This document shows, piece by piece, positions 16,790 through 26,373 of a DNA stretch of 64,000 nucleotides (position 1 is its first letter; every line of letters starts with the position of its first letter). This DNA is from Candidatus Tectimicrobiota bacterium (lineage in GTDB: Bacteria; JACPUC01). The notes under the pieces were generated by a model. That model had not been told where the DNA came from. It did no database searches and was given only the letters and a program-made list of their open reading frames with translations. The stretch covers positions 242,110 to 306,109 of the forward strand of contig JACPUC010000001.1 of assembly GCA_016192455.1 (NCBI GenBank), given 5' to 3'. The position numbers and the translations under genes are program-made.

Positions 16790-17752
16790 TTACTCAACGT
16801 TCAACACCCACTTCGAGGTGTCCGGGGTCTTGTTCGTCAGCCGCTCCTTCACGAGGTTCACGGCGAGCTGCAGCTCACGCTGGGTGATCTGCGGCTTGAA
16901 GGTGGAGATGGCGATCTTCGCCGCCAGCTCGGGGGTGAGGGCGGTGAACTTCGGCAGAATTTCGGTGCGCGCCTCCTGCTGGTTCTCGTTGGTATAGGCC
17001 ATCCCCTTGCGATAGGCGCGCACGAAGCGTGTCACGAGGTCGCGATGGGCCGCGATCCATTTCTCCTCGGCGACGATGATCCCCACCGCCCCCCCCTCCC
17101 CCTCGGCATCAGGCGAGAGGAGGATCTTCGCCTTGCCGCCATCCTGCAGGAGCGTCAGGAACGGCTCCGGAGTGTAGGCGGCATCCACCTGCTTGTTGAG
17201 GAGCAGCGGCGGCATCTGGGGGAACGGCACCTCGGTGAGCTGCACCTTGTTCGGATCGACCCCCGCTTTGGTCAGCGCGTGCCGCACATAGAACTCCGCC
17301 AGGCCGCCGAAGGTGTTGATCCCCAGCCGCTTGCCGATCAGGTCCTGCGGCGCTTTGATGTCGCCGTCGGTGCGCACCATGATGGCGTTGCCGTAAGGCG
17401 GCTTGGTGTTGAAGAAGGAGCCCGGCACCACGATCTGGAAGGGGAAGCCCTTATCCTTCGCGAAGACGAAGGAGATGAGGTTGCCGCAGCCCAGGTCGAT
17501 GCTGCCGGAGGTCAAGGCCGGGAAGATCACCGCGCCGCCCCCCATCTTGGTCAGCTCCAGCTCAATGCGCTCAGCGTCGAGGAACTTCTTGTGGATCGTG
17601 GTCCAGAGGGGCAGGGATTCGGCGATGGGGATGCAGGTGATCTTGATCTTGTCCGGCTTCTGCGCCTGCGCCGCCGGCGGCGCCAGCGCCAGTCCGAGGC
17701 CGAGCACCAGGAGCAGGGGCACGAGAACGCGACGGCTCATGGCGGTGTTCAT
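16790..17752 (-). CDS. NMT1/TauA-type ABC substrate-binding protein
   Basis: Predicted periplasmic receptor of 320 residues. The signal peptide is clear (VLVPLLLVLGLGLALAPPAAQAQ). The mature part begins KPDKIKITCIPIAESLPLW and contains the family pattern GGGAVIFPALTSGSIDLGCGN, which contacts the ligand in SsuA/TauA relatives, and KQVDAAYTPEPFL. The ATG at 17752 has GGAAGGAG upstream. It is not closely similar to the tandem pair at 9.5-11.6 kb, and no permease or ATPase adjoins. Confidence 0.88.
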   Translation of the reverse strand: MNTAMSRRVLVPLLLVLGLGLALAPPAAQAQKPDKIKITCIPIAESLPLWTTIHKKFLDAERIELELTKMGGGAVIFPALTSGSIDLGCGNLISFVFAKDKGFPFQIVVPGSFFNTKPPYGNAIMVRTDGDIKAPQDLIGKRLGINTFGGLAEFYVRHALTKAGVDPNKVQLTEVPFPQMPPLLLNKQVDAAYTPEPFLTLLQDGGKAKILLSPDAEGEGGAVGIIVAEEKWIAAHRDLVTRFVRAYRKGMAYTNENQQEARTEILPKFTALTPELAAKIAISTFKPQITQRELQLAVNLVKERLTNKTPDTSKWVLNVE

Positions 17753-17927
17753 GGTCACGTCTCCTTCCTCAAGGGGGAGATTGATGCACGGGACCCGCAT
17801 ACCGCGGCCCTGAAGCGGCGGCATCTTGTCCCCGTTTTCTCGCCTGCGGTGCTCAAAGGTACGCGGTCGATTCCGTCGTGCTCCCTGTCAGTGTGTGGAC
17901 AGGCGGATGCCTGCCTGCCCATCGTCC

Positions 17928-18098
17928 GTAAGGGCGGTTCGCGAACCGCCCCTGCAATCGAAATGCAAGGAACCACTAATGAACGCGGCGGCACACGGAC
18001 ATAGGTGTGCATCCCTGTCTATCCGTGGTTCACCCTTCCTCCGCGTCCTCCGCGGCTCTGGGGTGAACAATCAACCGCGGAGACGCCGAGAGCGCAGA
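17928..18098. repeat. Composite intergenic repeat D-B-C, copy 1
   Basis: In order: imperfect family D palindrome (17928-17955); linker reading AATGCAAGGAACCACT; family B hairpin (about 17968-18030) ending ATCCGTGGTT; family C hairpin (about 18035-18098) with CTCCGCGG and CCGCGGAGAC arms. The same modules in opposite orientation are at 28049-28239. No gene is seen between 17753 and 18144. Confidence 0.8.
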
Positions 18099-18144
18099 GT
18101 GTGTGGAACAGGCTTGCAGCCTGTCATCCGCGGCGCCGCGGCGC

Positions 18145-19401
18145 TCAGTGCGCGTGCTCGCGTCCCTGCAAGTCGATGAGAATCCGCGACGAGGTCAGCG
18201 GCCTGCCGTCGAAGCGGTCGCGCAGCCAATCGGCCTCCATGGCGCGGTGGTTCGGTGTGTTCGCCGTCTGCGGCCCGGTGATGCCGTGGCGGGCGCCCTC
18301 GTAGACGATGAGCGTCTTCGGGCAGGTGAGGGTGTCGTAAAGGTCGTAGGCGTACTGCACCGGGCTCAGTTCGTCCGCGCCGCCCAGGATCATCAGGGTT
18401 GGGCAGCGCACCTTGTCGGCGTAGCCCTCCCAGGTGAGGGTCGTGGCGAAGTCGTCGAACTCCGCCTCGTCGTCGATGTTGGCCATGAACATGAAGCGCT
18501 GTTTGAAGGTGGGGGAAGCCTCCTCGAAGATCGTGGAGCCGCCCGGCTCGAGGCAGCCGAGGGTGCCGCTGGCGGCGACGTAGCGCGGCTCGGCGGCGGC
18601 GAAGTGCAAGACCCACAGGGAGCCGTAGCTCATCCCCTTGGCGGCGATGCGCGCCGGGTCGATCTCCGGCCGCGTCAGCAGGTAGTCGAAGCAGGCGCGG
18701 CCGGCGCGCGTGAAGCTGTCGGGCTGCGCGAAGAGCCGGCGCACCAGGCACTCCCCCTGCCCCGGCCCGTCGAAGGCCAGCACCGCCATGCCGCGGGTGA
18801 GGAACTTGTCGCCGTAGATCGGGTGCAGGATTTCCTTGAAGGAGTCCATGCCGTTGATCGAGACGACGCAGGGGAAGCGCTCGGGGGAGCCGCCCTGGCC
18901 GGGGGCCGAGGGCAGGTAGAGGAGCGCCGGCAGCGAGGCGTTGCCGAAGGGGATCTCCACCCGCTCGATGGGGATCGGCGCGGAGGCGATGACTTTGTCG
19001 TAGCAGGCGTTCTTTTTCGCGTAGTAGGCGTGGAGCTCCTCGTTCCCCGCCTCGAAGATGGCCCAGCCGGCGTTGCCGTAGAAGCAGGCGGCAGCCGCGT
19101 AGTTGTCGCGCGCCGTCACCAGGTGGCCGGCCTCCTCGGCGCGCCGCGCCAGCTCCTCACGCTGGCGGGCGATGCGGGCGTACTCGCGCGGGATGTCGTC
19201 GAACTTCTCGACGCGCAGGGAGACCGTCTGCAGGTCGATCTCCCCCTCGATGGCGGCGGGGAGCGAGTAGCGCCGCGGCGAGGTGCTGACCGGCGCGGCG
19301 GCGCCCATGGCCGCCCGCTGCACGGCAATGAGGTTATCCACGATCCAGCGCTGCTCCGCCCACCGGCGGGCGCGTTTCTCGGTCTCCGGCTTCAGCCTCA
19401 T
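18145..19401 (-). CDS. Alpha/beta hydrolase, FrsA / dihydropseudooxynicotine-hydrolase-like
   Basis: A 418-residue hydrolase with a long helical N-terminal part (about residues 1-140) and a C-terminal alpha/beta hydrolase domain, the layout of the 2,6-dihydropseudooxynicotine hydrolase group. Visible elements are FDGPGQGE, the nucleophile elbow KGMSYGSLW, an acid region ILGGADELSPV and the histidine in EGARHGITG. The ATG at 19401 is chosen for AAAGGAG 8 bases upstream. Substrate unknown, probably an amide, ester or carbon-carbon bond of an aromatic or heterocyclic catabolite. Cytosolic. Confidence 0.85.
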   Translation of the reverse strand: MRLKPETEKRARRWAEQRWIVDNLIAVQRAAMGAAAPVSTSPRRYSLPAAIEGEIDLQTVSLRVEKFDDIPREYARIARQREELARRAEEAGHLVTARDNYAAAACFYGNAGWAIFEAGNEELHAYYAKKNACYDKVIASAPIPIERVEIPFGNASLPALLYLPSAPGQGGSPERFPCVVSINGMDSFKEILHPIYGDKFLTRGMAVLAFDGPGQGECLVRRLFAQPDSFTRAGRACFDYLLTRPEIDPARIAAKGMSYGSLWVLHFAAAEPRYVAASGTLGCLEPGGSTIFEEASPTFKQRFMFMANIDDEAEFDDFATTLTWEGYADKVRCPTLMILGGADELSPVQYAYDLYDTLTCPKTLIVYEGARHGITGPQTANTPNHRAMEADWLRDRFDGRPLTSSRILIDLQGREHAH

Positions 19402-19499
19402 CGTTGCCACTCCTTTCGGCAAGGTCCCGCCGCCCCGGCCGGCGCCCGGGGGTGTCTCCCGCTCTTCCTGGCCGCGTGACGAGGGCTCCGCGCCTCCAT

Positions 19500-20258
19500 T
19501 CAGACGACCCCCTGCGGGAACGGCGGCTCCTCGTGCTGGGCCTGGCGCACCTGGGCCGCGATCGACTCCACCACCATCGAGAAGAGCTTCTCCCCCTTCT
19601 CGCGCGTGGCCAGGAGGGGATTGCCGGTGGCCCCGCTGCGGGTGCGGTAGCGCAGGAAGTAGGAGAAGAAGGTGCGCTTCGTCGCCGCCGTCTCATCGCG
19701 GGCTTCCTGCATGCGCACGAGGTCGGGACGCAGGTGGAGGAGCATCGAGGTCTCGGCGTCGTTGGCGTGAAAACCGCCGTTCTCCGTATCGGCGAGGACC
19801 AGGGCGGTGGTGTCGGCGCTGGCGTCCCACCAGCTCATGATACGGAAGCGCATGCCGGGATGCGCCATCATCAGGTTGCCGATGGCGCCGCTCAGGGGTT
19901 GGGGATTGGTCAGGTGGCCGTTCAGGATGAGGACGCGCTCCACCCCGGAACGGTGCAGCCAACCGCCGATCTCCTCGACGACGCGCTGCAAGGTCTCGGG
20001 GCGCAGCGACAGGGTGCCCGGCCAGCCGACGTGGCCCTGCGAATTGCCGTACGCCAGCGGCGGCAGAACGGGGACGCCGGTGCGGGCCGAGACCGCTTTC
20101 GCCACCTCGGTGGCGCAGAGGATATCGACGTTTACCGGCAGGTGGTTGGCATGCTGCTCGATGGAGCCGACCGGGAAAATCACCATGCGCCTGCCGGAGG
20201 CCAGCAGCTCGCTGATCTCCTTCGTGGACAGCTCCTCCCACAAAACTGGCCGCTCCAT
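19500..20258 (-). CDS. Creatininase-family amidohydrolase
   Basis: A 252-residue metal-dependent amidohydrolase. The metal ligands typical of the family are visible: Glu and His in PVGSIEQHANHLP, Asp in NVDILCATE, His in LNGHLTNPQ and the late glutamate in HANDAETSMLL. The family includes creatinine amidohydrolase and formamide hydrolases, so the substrate remains open. It lies 98 bases upstream of the hydrolase gene and 38 bases downstream of an EamA permease, which suggests one catabolic transcript. Confidence 0.88.
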   Translation of the reverse strand: MERPVLWEELSTKEISELLASGRRMVIFPVGSIEQHANHLPVNVDILCATEVAKAVSARTGVPVLPPLAYGNSQGHVGWPGTLSLRPETLQRVVEEIGGWLHRSGVERVLILNGHLTNPQPLSGAIGNLMMAHPGMRFRIMSWWDASADTTALVLADTENGGFHANDAETSMLLHLRPDLVRMQEARDETAATKRTFFSYFLRYRTRSGATGNPLLATREKGEKLFSMVVESIAAQVRQAQHEEPPFPQGVV

Positions 20259-20296
20259 GCGATCCCTCCCGCCGGCGCCGCTCCTCCGCGGCAGGT

Positions 20297-21193
20297 CTAC
20301 GCCCCTTGCAGCCTGCGCAGGATCTCCCCCCCCGCGCCGATCACCACCGCCCCGGCAATGATGAGCATCGCCCCCGCCACGGTGCGCCAGGTGACCACCT
20401 CCGTCTTGCGCAGGAAGAGCAGCGTCAGCCCGATCGTCGCCAGCGGATGCACGCCCACCAGCGGCGTGACGATCACCACCTGGCCCACCGAGAAGGCCGA
20501 GAACATCAGGATGTACGAAGCCGTCACGAGGACCGCGGCGACCACGAAGTAGGGGAGGTTGCGCCGCGACGGGGTGAATCCCCGGAAATCCCTGCTGAGG
20601 CCCTGCCAGCCGAGGAGGATGACGAAGGAGGTGGCGACGCTGAGCGCCGCGGCAAGGACCGGCTCATGGTACTCCCGCAGACCGTACCGCACAATAACGT
20701 CGCGCGAGGCGAAGAGCAGGCCGGCCATGAGCGGCCAGACCATGTCGCGCTTGCGCCAGTTCGAGACGGTTCGGCCGGTGCGCGAGATGATGATGGTGCC
20801 GGTCACCACGCTGACGGTGCCCAGCCCGATCGCCCACGTCAAGCCCTCGCCGAGGACGAGCACCGCCAGGATCGCCGCGAAGAGCGGCGACGCCGCTGCC
20901 AGGGAGACCGCGTTTGCCGGGCCGATGCGCTGAAAGCCGCGGTAGTTGCAGAACCGCGCCGCGCCCGGCGAGCAGAACCCCCCGAGAATGAAGAGCAGAA
21001 CAGGCGCCCACAGCCAGGGAGACCGCATCCCCAGGCGCCAGAAGAAGAGCCACAGGAACAGCCCGTTGAAGAAGACGGAGATGGTCGCCCCCATGGCCGG
21101 GGTGCTGTGCCGCATCCCGATCCCCATGAGGAAGTTGTTGGCGCCGAAGGTGACAGCGGCGCCGAGCGCCAGGAATTCCGCTCGCATCAGCAT
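20297..21193 (-). CDS. EamA-family (DMT superfamily) permease
   Basis: Inner-membrane protein of about 298 residues with roughly ten hydrophobic segments in two repeated halves, the EamA layout. Segments such as LALGAAVTFGANNFLMGIG and SLAAASPLFAAILAVLVLGE are typical. The start is set at 21193, where the first membrane span begins within a few residues; a second ATG follows two codons later. Probably exports or imports a small metabolite; nothing identifies it. Confidence 0.85.
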   Translation of the reverse strand: MLMRAEFLALGAAVTFGANNFLMGIGMRHSTPAMGATISVFFNGLFLWLFFWRLGMRSPWLWAPVLLFILGGFCSPGAARFCNYRGFQRIGPANAVSLAAASPLFAAILAVLVLGEGLTWAIGLGTVSVVTGTIIISRTGRTVSNWRKRDMVWPLMAGLLFASRDVIVRYGLREYHEPVLAAALSVATSFVILLGWQGLSRDFRGFTPSRRNLPYFVVAAVLVTASYILMFSAFSVGQVVIVTPLVGVHPLATIGLTLLFLRKTEVVTWRTVAGAMLIIAGAVVIGAGGEILRRLQGA

Positions 21194-21250
21194 GTCCAGT
21201 GGGGCGTGGGAAAAGGGGCGATCCCCCGCCGGAGGCGCGCGGAGGAGGCA

Positions 21251-21273
21251 GGAGCGCGGGCGTCTCGCCCGCC
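21251..21273. repeat. Dispersed repeat family E, copy 1
   Basis: GGAGCGCGGGCGTCTCGCCC plus GCC, a short hairpin. Related copies lie at 40601-40626 and 42520-42542, and one inside the tape measure gene at about 49634-49656. Confidence 0.6.
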
Positions 21274-21403
21274 AGGCGAGCGGCGCGCGCGAACATCCCT
21301 CGCGCGCCCTGCATCCGAACAGAGCGTGACGCCGTGACGGCGCCAACCGCCGGCGCACCGCCGCAGCCCACCGAGTCTGTTGCCTGCCGGCCGCGCCGCG
21401 CCC

Positions 21404-22675
21404 TCAGCCGCGCTCCCAGAGCTGCGGCGCGGGGAAGCGGAAGGGGACCTCGGCGATGGCTTTCGGCCAGATGGTCCGCGCCCGGCCCTGCAGCACTTGC
21501 ACCATGGCGCTCGCGGCGTTGACGTTGTCGCCGTTCGGCGCGAACTTAATCGGCCCCCCCGCCATGATGCGCGCCTCGAGGTTCGTCGTGCGCAGCGCCG
21601 CGACGATGGCCTCCGGCTTCGTGCCGGCGGCGCGCTCCAGGGCGTCGGCGGAGACGATGATGCCCTCGTAGGCGTAGCCGGAGTTCGTGTCGAGGTGCCT
21701 CCCGTAGCGCTGGTAGAAGGCGTCGCTGACTCGCTTCGTGCGCGGATCGAGGGGGTTGTGCCACGGGACGGCGTCCATGGCGTACTCCGCCAGCTTGCCG
21801 AGCTGGGTGATGAACTCCGCCTCGTAGAGGCCGGGGGCTCCGGGGCTGACGACCCCCAGCAGCTCGACGCGCTGCTTGTAGAGCTCCCGCACCATCAGGA
21901 TGGCGTCCCGCAGGCGGGTGATCGGCGCCAGCACCTCGGGCTTCAGCGCCTTCACCTTCGACACCTCCGTGGAGAGATCGACGGTGGTGAGAGGGTAGGG
22001 GATGACTTCGGTGATCTTCCACGGCGCGTTGAGGTCCTGGCTTTTCTTCACGAAGGCCTTCGCCTGCAGGGAGCCGAACAAATCGTTCGTGTGCATGGCG
22101 ACGATGGTTTTCGGCATCCTGCCGCTGGCCTCGAAGACCTCGCGCATGAAGTTCACGCCGTTCGTGGCCAGGCGGTCGACGGTGGGAAAGATGCGGAAGA
22201 CATGCTGGTAGCCGCGCTGGGTGATCGGGTCCGCGGCGGCGATGTCGATGACGAAGGGGATGCCGCGCTGCTCCGCCACCTGGGCGATGGCCAGGGTGAC
22301 GGCGCTCTGGAAAGCCCCCATGAGGATCACCGCCCCCTCGCGGATGAGGCGCTCGGCCTCGGCGCGCCCCACCGCCGGCTTGCTCTCGCTGTCGCCCAGC
22401 ATGAGCGCGAGCTTGGCGCCACCGAGCGACTTGATCCCGCCGCCGGCGTTGATCTCATCCACGGCGAGCTGCGCGCCCAGGCGCTCGACCTGGCCGATCT
22501 CCGCCAGCGGCCCCGAAACGGGGTGGATGATGCCGATGGGGATGGGGCGCGGCTGCGCCCGCACGACGGCGGGGAACCCCAGCGTCAAGCCGGCGGCCGC
22601 GCCGGCCGCTTTCAGGAACCCGCGGCGGCTCACTCCCCCGCGCAGCCCGTGCTCCTCCTTCTCCTTCTGCTCCAT
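21404..22675 (-). CDS. Branched-chain-amino-acid-type ABC substrate-binding protein (Tat signal)
   Basis: Predicted periplasmic receptor of 423 residues of the LivJ/urea-type family. The N-terminus carries a twin-arginine signal (SRRGFLKAAGAAAGLTLG). The mature start IPIGIIHPVSGPLAEIGQ, INAGGGIKSLGG and LMLGDSESKPAVGRAEAERL match the family. The ATG at 22675 has GGAGG 7 bases upstream. The Tat route suggests folding before export. Ligand unknown; no Liv permease or ATPase genes adjoin. Confidence 0.9.
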   Translation of the reverse strand: MEQKEKEEHGLRGGVSRRGFLKAAGAAAGLTLGFPAVVRAQPRPIPIGIIHPVSGPLAEIGQVERLGAQLAVDEINAGGGIKSLGGAKLALMLGDSESKPAVGRAEAERLIREGAVILMGAFQSAVTLAIAQVAEQRGIPFVIDIAAADPITQRGYQHVFRIFPTVDRLATNGVNFMREVFEASGRMPKTIVAMHTNDLFGSLQAKAFVKKSQDLNAPWKITEVIPYPLTTVDLSTEVSKVKALKPEVLAPITRLRDAILMVRELYKQRVELLGVVSPGAPGLYEAEFITQLGKLAEYAMDAVPWHNPLDPRTKRVSDAFYQRYGRHLDTNSGYAYEGIIVSADALERAAGTKPEAIVAALRTTNLEARIMAGGPIKFAPNGDNVNAASAMVQVLQGRARTIWPKAIAEVPFRFPAPQLWERG

Positions 22676-22781
22676 GCTGCACCTCCTCCGGCCTGGTTCG
22701 CACCACCAGCTCAACAGCGGGTTTGCGTCAGCGTTCCTCGCTCGCCATGCCGCTGTCGGCCGGCGGCACGCCTCTCCACCG

Positions 22782-23885
22782 CTACCTGAAAAGCTTCCCG
22801 ACTTGCGCCTCCGGCGCCGGCGGCAGGGCGGCCAGGGCCAGGTTCTCCTCCACGTGCGCCCGCTGCCGCATGCCGACCAGCGCCACCCGCACCCCCGGCG
22901 CCGAGCGCGTGAACTGGAGCGCCCGCTGCGCATCCGTCTCCAGGCCGGGGAAGGTCTGCGCGACCACCGGCGGCAGGCCGCGCGCCATCTGACCCTGGTG
23001 GATCGAGGCGGAGGCCACGACGGCGAGGCCCAGCTCGCGCGCCGCCTCCAAGGCCGACCGCATGCGGCCTTGCACCGGTTGGTTGCGCTCTCCCAGGGCT
23101 TGCGGCATGCCGAGGTTCAGGGGGAGCTGCACCACCCTGAAGTGGTGCCCCTCGCCGGCGACCTCGCGCGCCGCCTCCACCACCTCCTCGAGGGGGAGGT
23201 AGTCGAGCGCGCTCGGCTTCAACCGGTAGGCGTTCCACGTCGCGCTGCCGTACCGCGCCAGCTTGCCGGCGGCCACATTGGCCTCGAGGGTCTCGAAGGC
23301 GCGCTTCAGGCGGCGGAAGAACTCCTCCTTCGACACCTCCTGAAGCTGCGTCTCCGGGTTATGCAGGTAGTAGATGTCGAGGCAGTCAAGGCCGAGGTTG
23401 CGCCGGCTCGTGTCAATCTGGTGCTGGAGATACGCCGGCGTCATGACGTGGCAGCCGCCGACGATATCCTCGAAGCGCGCCACCCCAGGCGCCACGAAGG
23501 TCTCCTGGAACCAGGCCGCGGCGTCGGCCGGCGGCGCGCCGTCGAAGGGGAGGAAGCCCCCCTTCGTGGCCACGACGAGCTCCTGGCGTCGGAAGCCCCT
23601 GTCGAGGAGCGCCCGCAGGGCCGCGCCGACGGCGCGCTCGCTGCGCTGGAAGCGGTAGTTGATGGCCGTGTCGATGACGTTGCAGCCGAGCTGCACGGCG
23701 CACTGCACGGCATCGGCGTAGAGAGCGTCGGTGGCGTCATCGTGCTCGCCCAGGTAGGTGCCGATGCCGAGCGAGGAGACCGTCAGGTCCGCCAGGGAGC
23801 GGAAGTGCTCCGCCGCCAGGCGCCCCGCGAAGCGCTCCGCGTAGGTCCGCGTGCCGGCAGCCGTGGCGCGGCCTGCGATGCTCAT
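22782..23885 (-). CDS. Aldo/keto reductase
   Basis: A 367-residue NAD(P)H-dependent oxidoreductase with the (beta/alpha)8 fold. The catalytic tetrad is visible: Asp in VIDTAINY, Tyr in the same segment, Lys in VVATKGGFL and His in YYLHNPETQ. It is somewhat longer than average because of an N-terminal extension before the SSLGIGTYLG strand. About 105 bases separate it from the binding-protein gene downstream. Confidence 0.9.
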   Translation of the reverse strand: MSIAGRATAAGTRTYAERFAGRLAAEHFRSLADLTVSSLGIGTYLGEHDDATDALYADAVQCAVQLGCNVIDTAINYRFQRSERAVGAALRALLDRGFRRQELVVATKGGFLPFDGAPPADAAAWFQETFVAPGVARFEDIVGGCHVMTPAYLQHQIDTSRRNLGLDCLDIYYLHNPETQLQEVSKEEFFRRLKRAFETLEANVAAGKLARYGSATWNAYRLKPSALDYLPLEEVVEAAREVAGEGHHFRVVQLPLNLGMPQALGERNQPVQGRMRSALEAARELGLAVVASASIHQGQMARGLPPVVAQTFPGLETDAQRALQFTRSAPGVRVALVGMRQRAHVEENLALAALPPAPEAQVGKLFR

Positions 23886-23993
23886 GCTCTCCTCCCGACG
23901 CCGCCGGCGGGGCGTCGGCTCAGACTACCATAGGCGCGGCGGGGGAGAAAGCTCCTCCGGCACGCGGGCGCCCGCTGCCGTCATCCGTTCCCC

Positions 23994-25067
23994 TCAGCCG
24001 CCGTGGCTGCGCATCACCTCGCGGTTCCAGCACAGCCGGGTATGCTCCATCTCGGCCTGCACGAGTTCCGCGTAGATGGGCAGGACAGCGCGGCCTTCGC
24101 GGCGGGCGCGGGCGATGGCGCGGCCGGCGGCGAGGCCGCTGGTCAAGGCGCTCGCGATGCCCTCCGCGTGGAAGTAGAGGAACCCCGCCGCCTCGCCCAC
24201 GAGGAGGATGTTGCCGTGACCGAGCACGAAGGCGCCGGTGGCGGCCATGCTGTTCTGGAAGAACCCTTCGTCGCGGTGGAAGCCGGTGAGCCGGACGCCG
24301 AAGCGCTTACCGAGGTAGCGCACGAACTCCTCGAAGTGTTCCCGCAGCTTCGTCCCCTTGCGCCCCACCGCCGTGATGACGGCCAGGTCGTCCTTGAAGA
24401 GGACGCCGCCGCGGCGCGGGAAGACGTACCAGCGGTGGCGGTCCAGGCCGCCGGCGTCGTGGAGGTGGAACGCCTGGTAGTGCCCCATTCCCTTCTCGGC
24501 CAGGGCGCGGTAGGCGGCGTCGAGGTGGCTGCGCACCGCCGAGGCGCCGCCGTCCGCTCCCACGAGGTAGGCGCAGGCAAAGCGCCGGTGCGCGCCGTCG
24601 AGAAGGCGGCAGGAGATGGTGATGGGGTCGGCCTTGCGCAGGAAGCCGGCAAAGCCGCAGCCGTCCAGCAGCCGCGCCCCGGAGCGCTCGACGAGCCAGG
24701 CATCGAATTTTTCGCGCCAAAGGTTTAGGTAGGTCGTCGGCAGCTCAAGGCCGGGCCGCGGCAGCTCGAAGGACCAGGGCACGTAGCTGCCGTCGTCGCG
24801 GTAGGCGACGATGTCCTCCGCCGCGATGGTGGGTGGGTCGCAGTAAACTTGAGGCGGAATCTCGCCGAAATGCTCGCGCACGACGAGCTGGGCCTCGCCG
24901 AAGAGGACGCCGCCGCAGCACTTGTAGCGCGGCACCTTCTTTTTCTCGATGAGGAGCGGCTCGATGCCCGCGTCGCGCAGGCTCTTCGCCGTCGCCGCGC
25001 CCGCCGGCCCGGCGCCGATGATGATGACCTCGTGATGCTCGGTGCTCGCGTTGGCCGCGTGCTCCAT
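23994..25067 (-). CDS. FAD-dependent oxidoreductase, geranylgeranyl-reductase-like
   Basis: A 357-residue flavoprotein. The dinucleotide motif is VIIIGAGPAGAATAKSL at about residues 14-30, followed by KKKVPRYKCCGGVL, which matches the PxxKxCGG pattern of geranylgeranyl reductases. The second FAD motif GNILLVGEAAGFLYFHAEGI is near residue 286. It probably reduces isoprenoid double bonds or oxidises a related substrate. Nothing nearby indicates an isoprenoid pathway. Confidence 0.87.
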   Translation of the reverse strand: MEHAANASTEHHEVIIIGAGPAGAATAKSLRDAGIEPLLIEKKKVPRYKCCGGVLFGEAQLVVREHFGEIPPQVYCDPPTIAAEDIVAYRDDGSYVPWSFELPRPGLELPTTYLNLWREKFDAWLVERSGARLLDGCGFAGFLRKADPITISCRLLDGAHRRFACAYLVGADGGASAVRSHLDAAYRALAEKGMGHYQAFHLHDAGGLDRHRWYVFPRRGGVLFKDDLAVITAVGRKGTKLREHFEEFVRYLGKRFGVRLTGFHRDEGFFQNSMAATGAFVLGHGNILLVGEAAGFLYFHAEGIASALTSGLAAGRAIARARREGRAVLPIYAELVQAEMEHTRLCWNREVMRSHGG

Positions 25068-25133
25068 GCCGCCCGCTCCGCCTTCAGCTCAAGCCGCGAG
25101 GCGCGCCCGCGTCGTCCCTGCCGGTGCGGGCGC

Positions 25134-26132
25134 TCAGGCCGCCAGCTCCGCTCCCAGCTCGATGCAGCGCAGCATGTCCTTCTTCAGACGTGTCGGCCGA
25201 TCGACAGGGTAGATGATGGGGTAGACCCCTTCATCGACATATTTCCCCAGCATGGCGCGCATGTCGCGCTCGCTGCCGGTGAGGGTATACGTCGCCAGGA
25301 TGTCGTCCGTGACGAGCTCGGCGGCGCGCTCGAACTCCTTCGCTGCCCAGGCCGCCTGGATGGCCCTGGCGGCGTCCCGATAGCCGGCGCAGGCGAGCAT
25401 CGGCTCGTAGGAGGGCTGCCCGGCGTAGAAGGCGAGCCCCTTGCGCATGGCGTCGATGGCCTCGGGGTCGCTGGAGTCGGGGCAGGTCATGAGGAGGGTG
25501 CAGATTTTGATCGCCGTGACATCGCGCCCCGCCCGCGCCGCCCCGGCGGCCAGGCGCGCGCGCAGGTCGGGCAGGCTGGCGAAGGGCAGCAGGTTGACGA
25601 TGATGCCGTCCACCAGTTCGCCCGCCAGCTCCGTCATCTTCGGCCCCAGGGCCGCCAGGTAGAGGCGCACGTTCGGGCGCGGCCGCGGATCGCGCAGCCG
25701 GAAGCGGCGAATCGTGAAGTGCTCGCTCTCGACGGTGACGCGGTCCCCCTTCAGGAACTCGCGCACGGCGCTCACGTACTCGCGCACCCGGGCGAGAGGC
25801 CGTTCGAAGCGCAGCCCATGCCCCTGCTGCACGAAGCCGGGGCCGCCCGATCCCAGCCCCAGGATCATCGAGCGCTCGCCGAAGCCGTCGAGGGCCGCAA
25901 TGCCCATGGCCATCAGGGTGGGCGTGCGGGTGTAGACGCTGATGATGCCGGTGGCCATGGTGAGCTTCGTGGTGCGCGCCGCCACCGCCGCCAGCACCGC
26001 CATGGCATCCTTGCCGGAGTTCTCGGTCGGCCACAGGGCGTGGTAGCCAAGTTCCTCGGCGCGCTGCCCGTAGGCGATGATCTCCTCCATGCTCAACTCG
26101 CCGGTGTGCGTCTGGACCCCCATCGGAAGCAT
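25134..26132 (-). CDS. LLM-class flavin-dependent oxidoreductase
   Basis: A 332-residue luciferase-like monooxygenase or F420-dependent reductase. It begins MLPMGVQTHTGELS and shows MATGIISVYTRTP, ILGLGSGGPGF and RVREYVSAVREFLKGD, all standard in the family. The ATG at 26132 is favoured by GGGGAGAG 5 bases upstream; 26123 is an alternative. Whether it uses FMN or F420 cannot be told. It is the upstream-most gene of a leftward set with the flavoprotein, aldo/keto reductase and binding protein. Confidence 0.87.
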   Translation of the reverse strand: MLPMGVQTHTGELSMEEIIAYGQRAEELGYHALWPTENSGKDAMAVLAAVAARTTKLTMATGIISVYTRTPTLMAMGIAALDGFGERSMILGLGSGGPGFVQQGHGLRFERPLARVREYVSAVREFLKGDRVTVESEHFTIRRFRLRDPRPRPNVRLYLAALGPKMTELAGELVDGIIVNLLPFASLPDLRARLAAGAARAGRDVTAIKICTLLMTCPDSSDPEAIDAMRKGLAFYAGQPSYEPMLACAGYRDAARAIQAAWAAKEFERAAELVTDDILATYTLTGSERDMRAMLGKYVDEGVYPIIYPVDRPTRLKKDMLRCIELGAELAA

Positions 26133-26373
26133 GGCGGCTCTCCCCTCGGCGTGGCGCGGACCCGATGGCCATCGGGCGCGCGATGGTTTGTCGTCGGTCT
26201 TTGGTGGGACGATTTCAGGCTGAGGATAGCAGAGGGGGAGAGCCTTCGACAAGGCGCGCGGGCGGCCGCGTCAGAATCTGCACGGGGGGCGAGGTGAACC
26301 GCGGGGAAGGGCCTGCTGCGCGGGGAGGCGGCGAGGCGCGGGCGGCCGCGCCGCGTGCCTTCCTGCCGCTCCC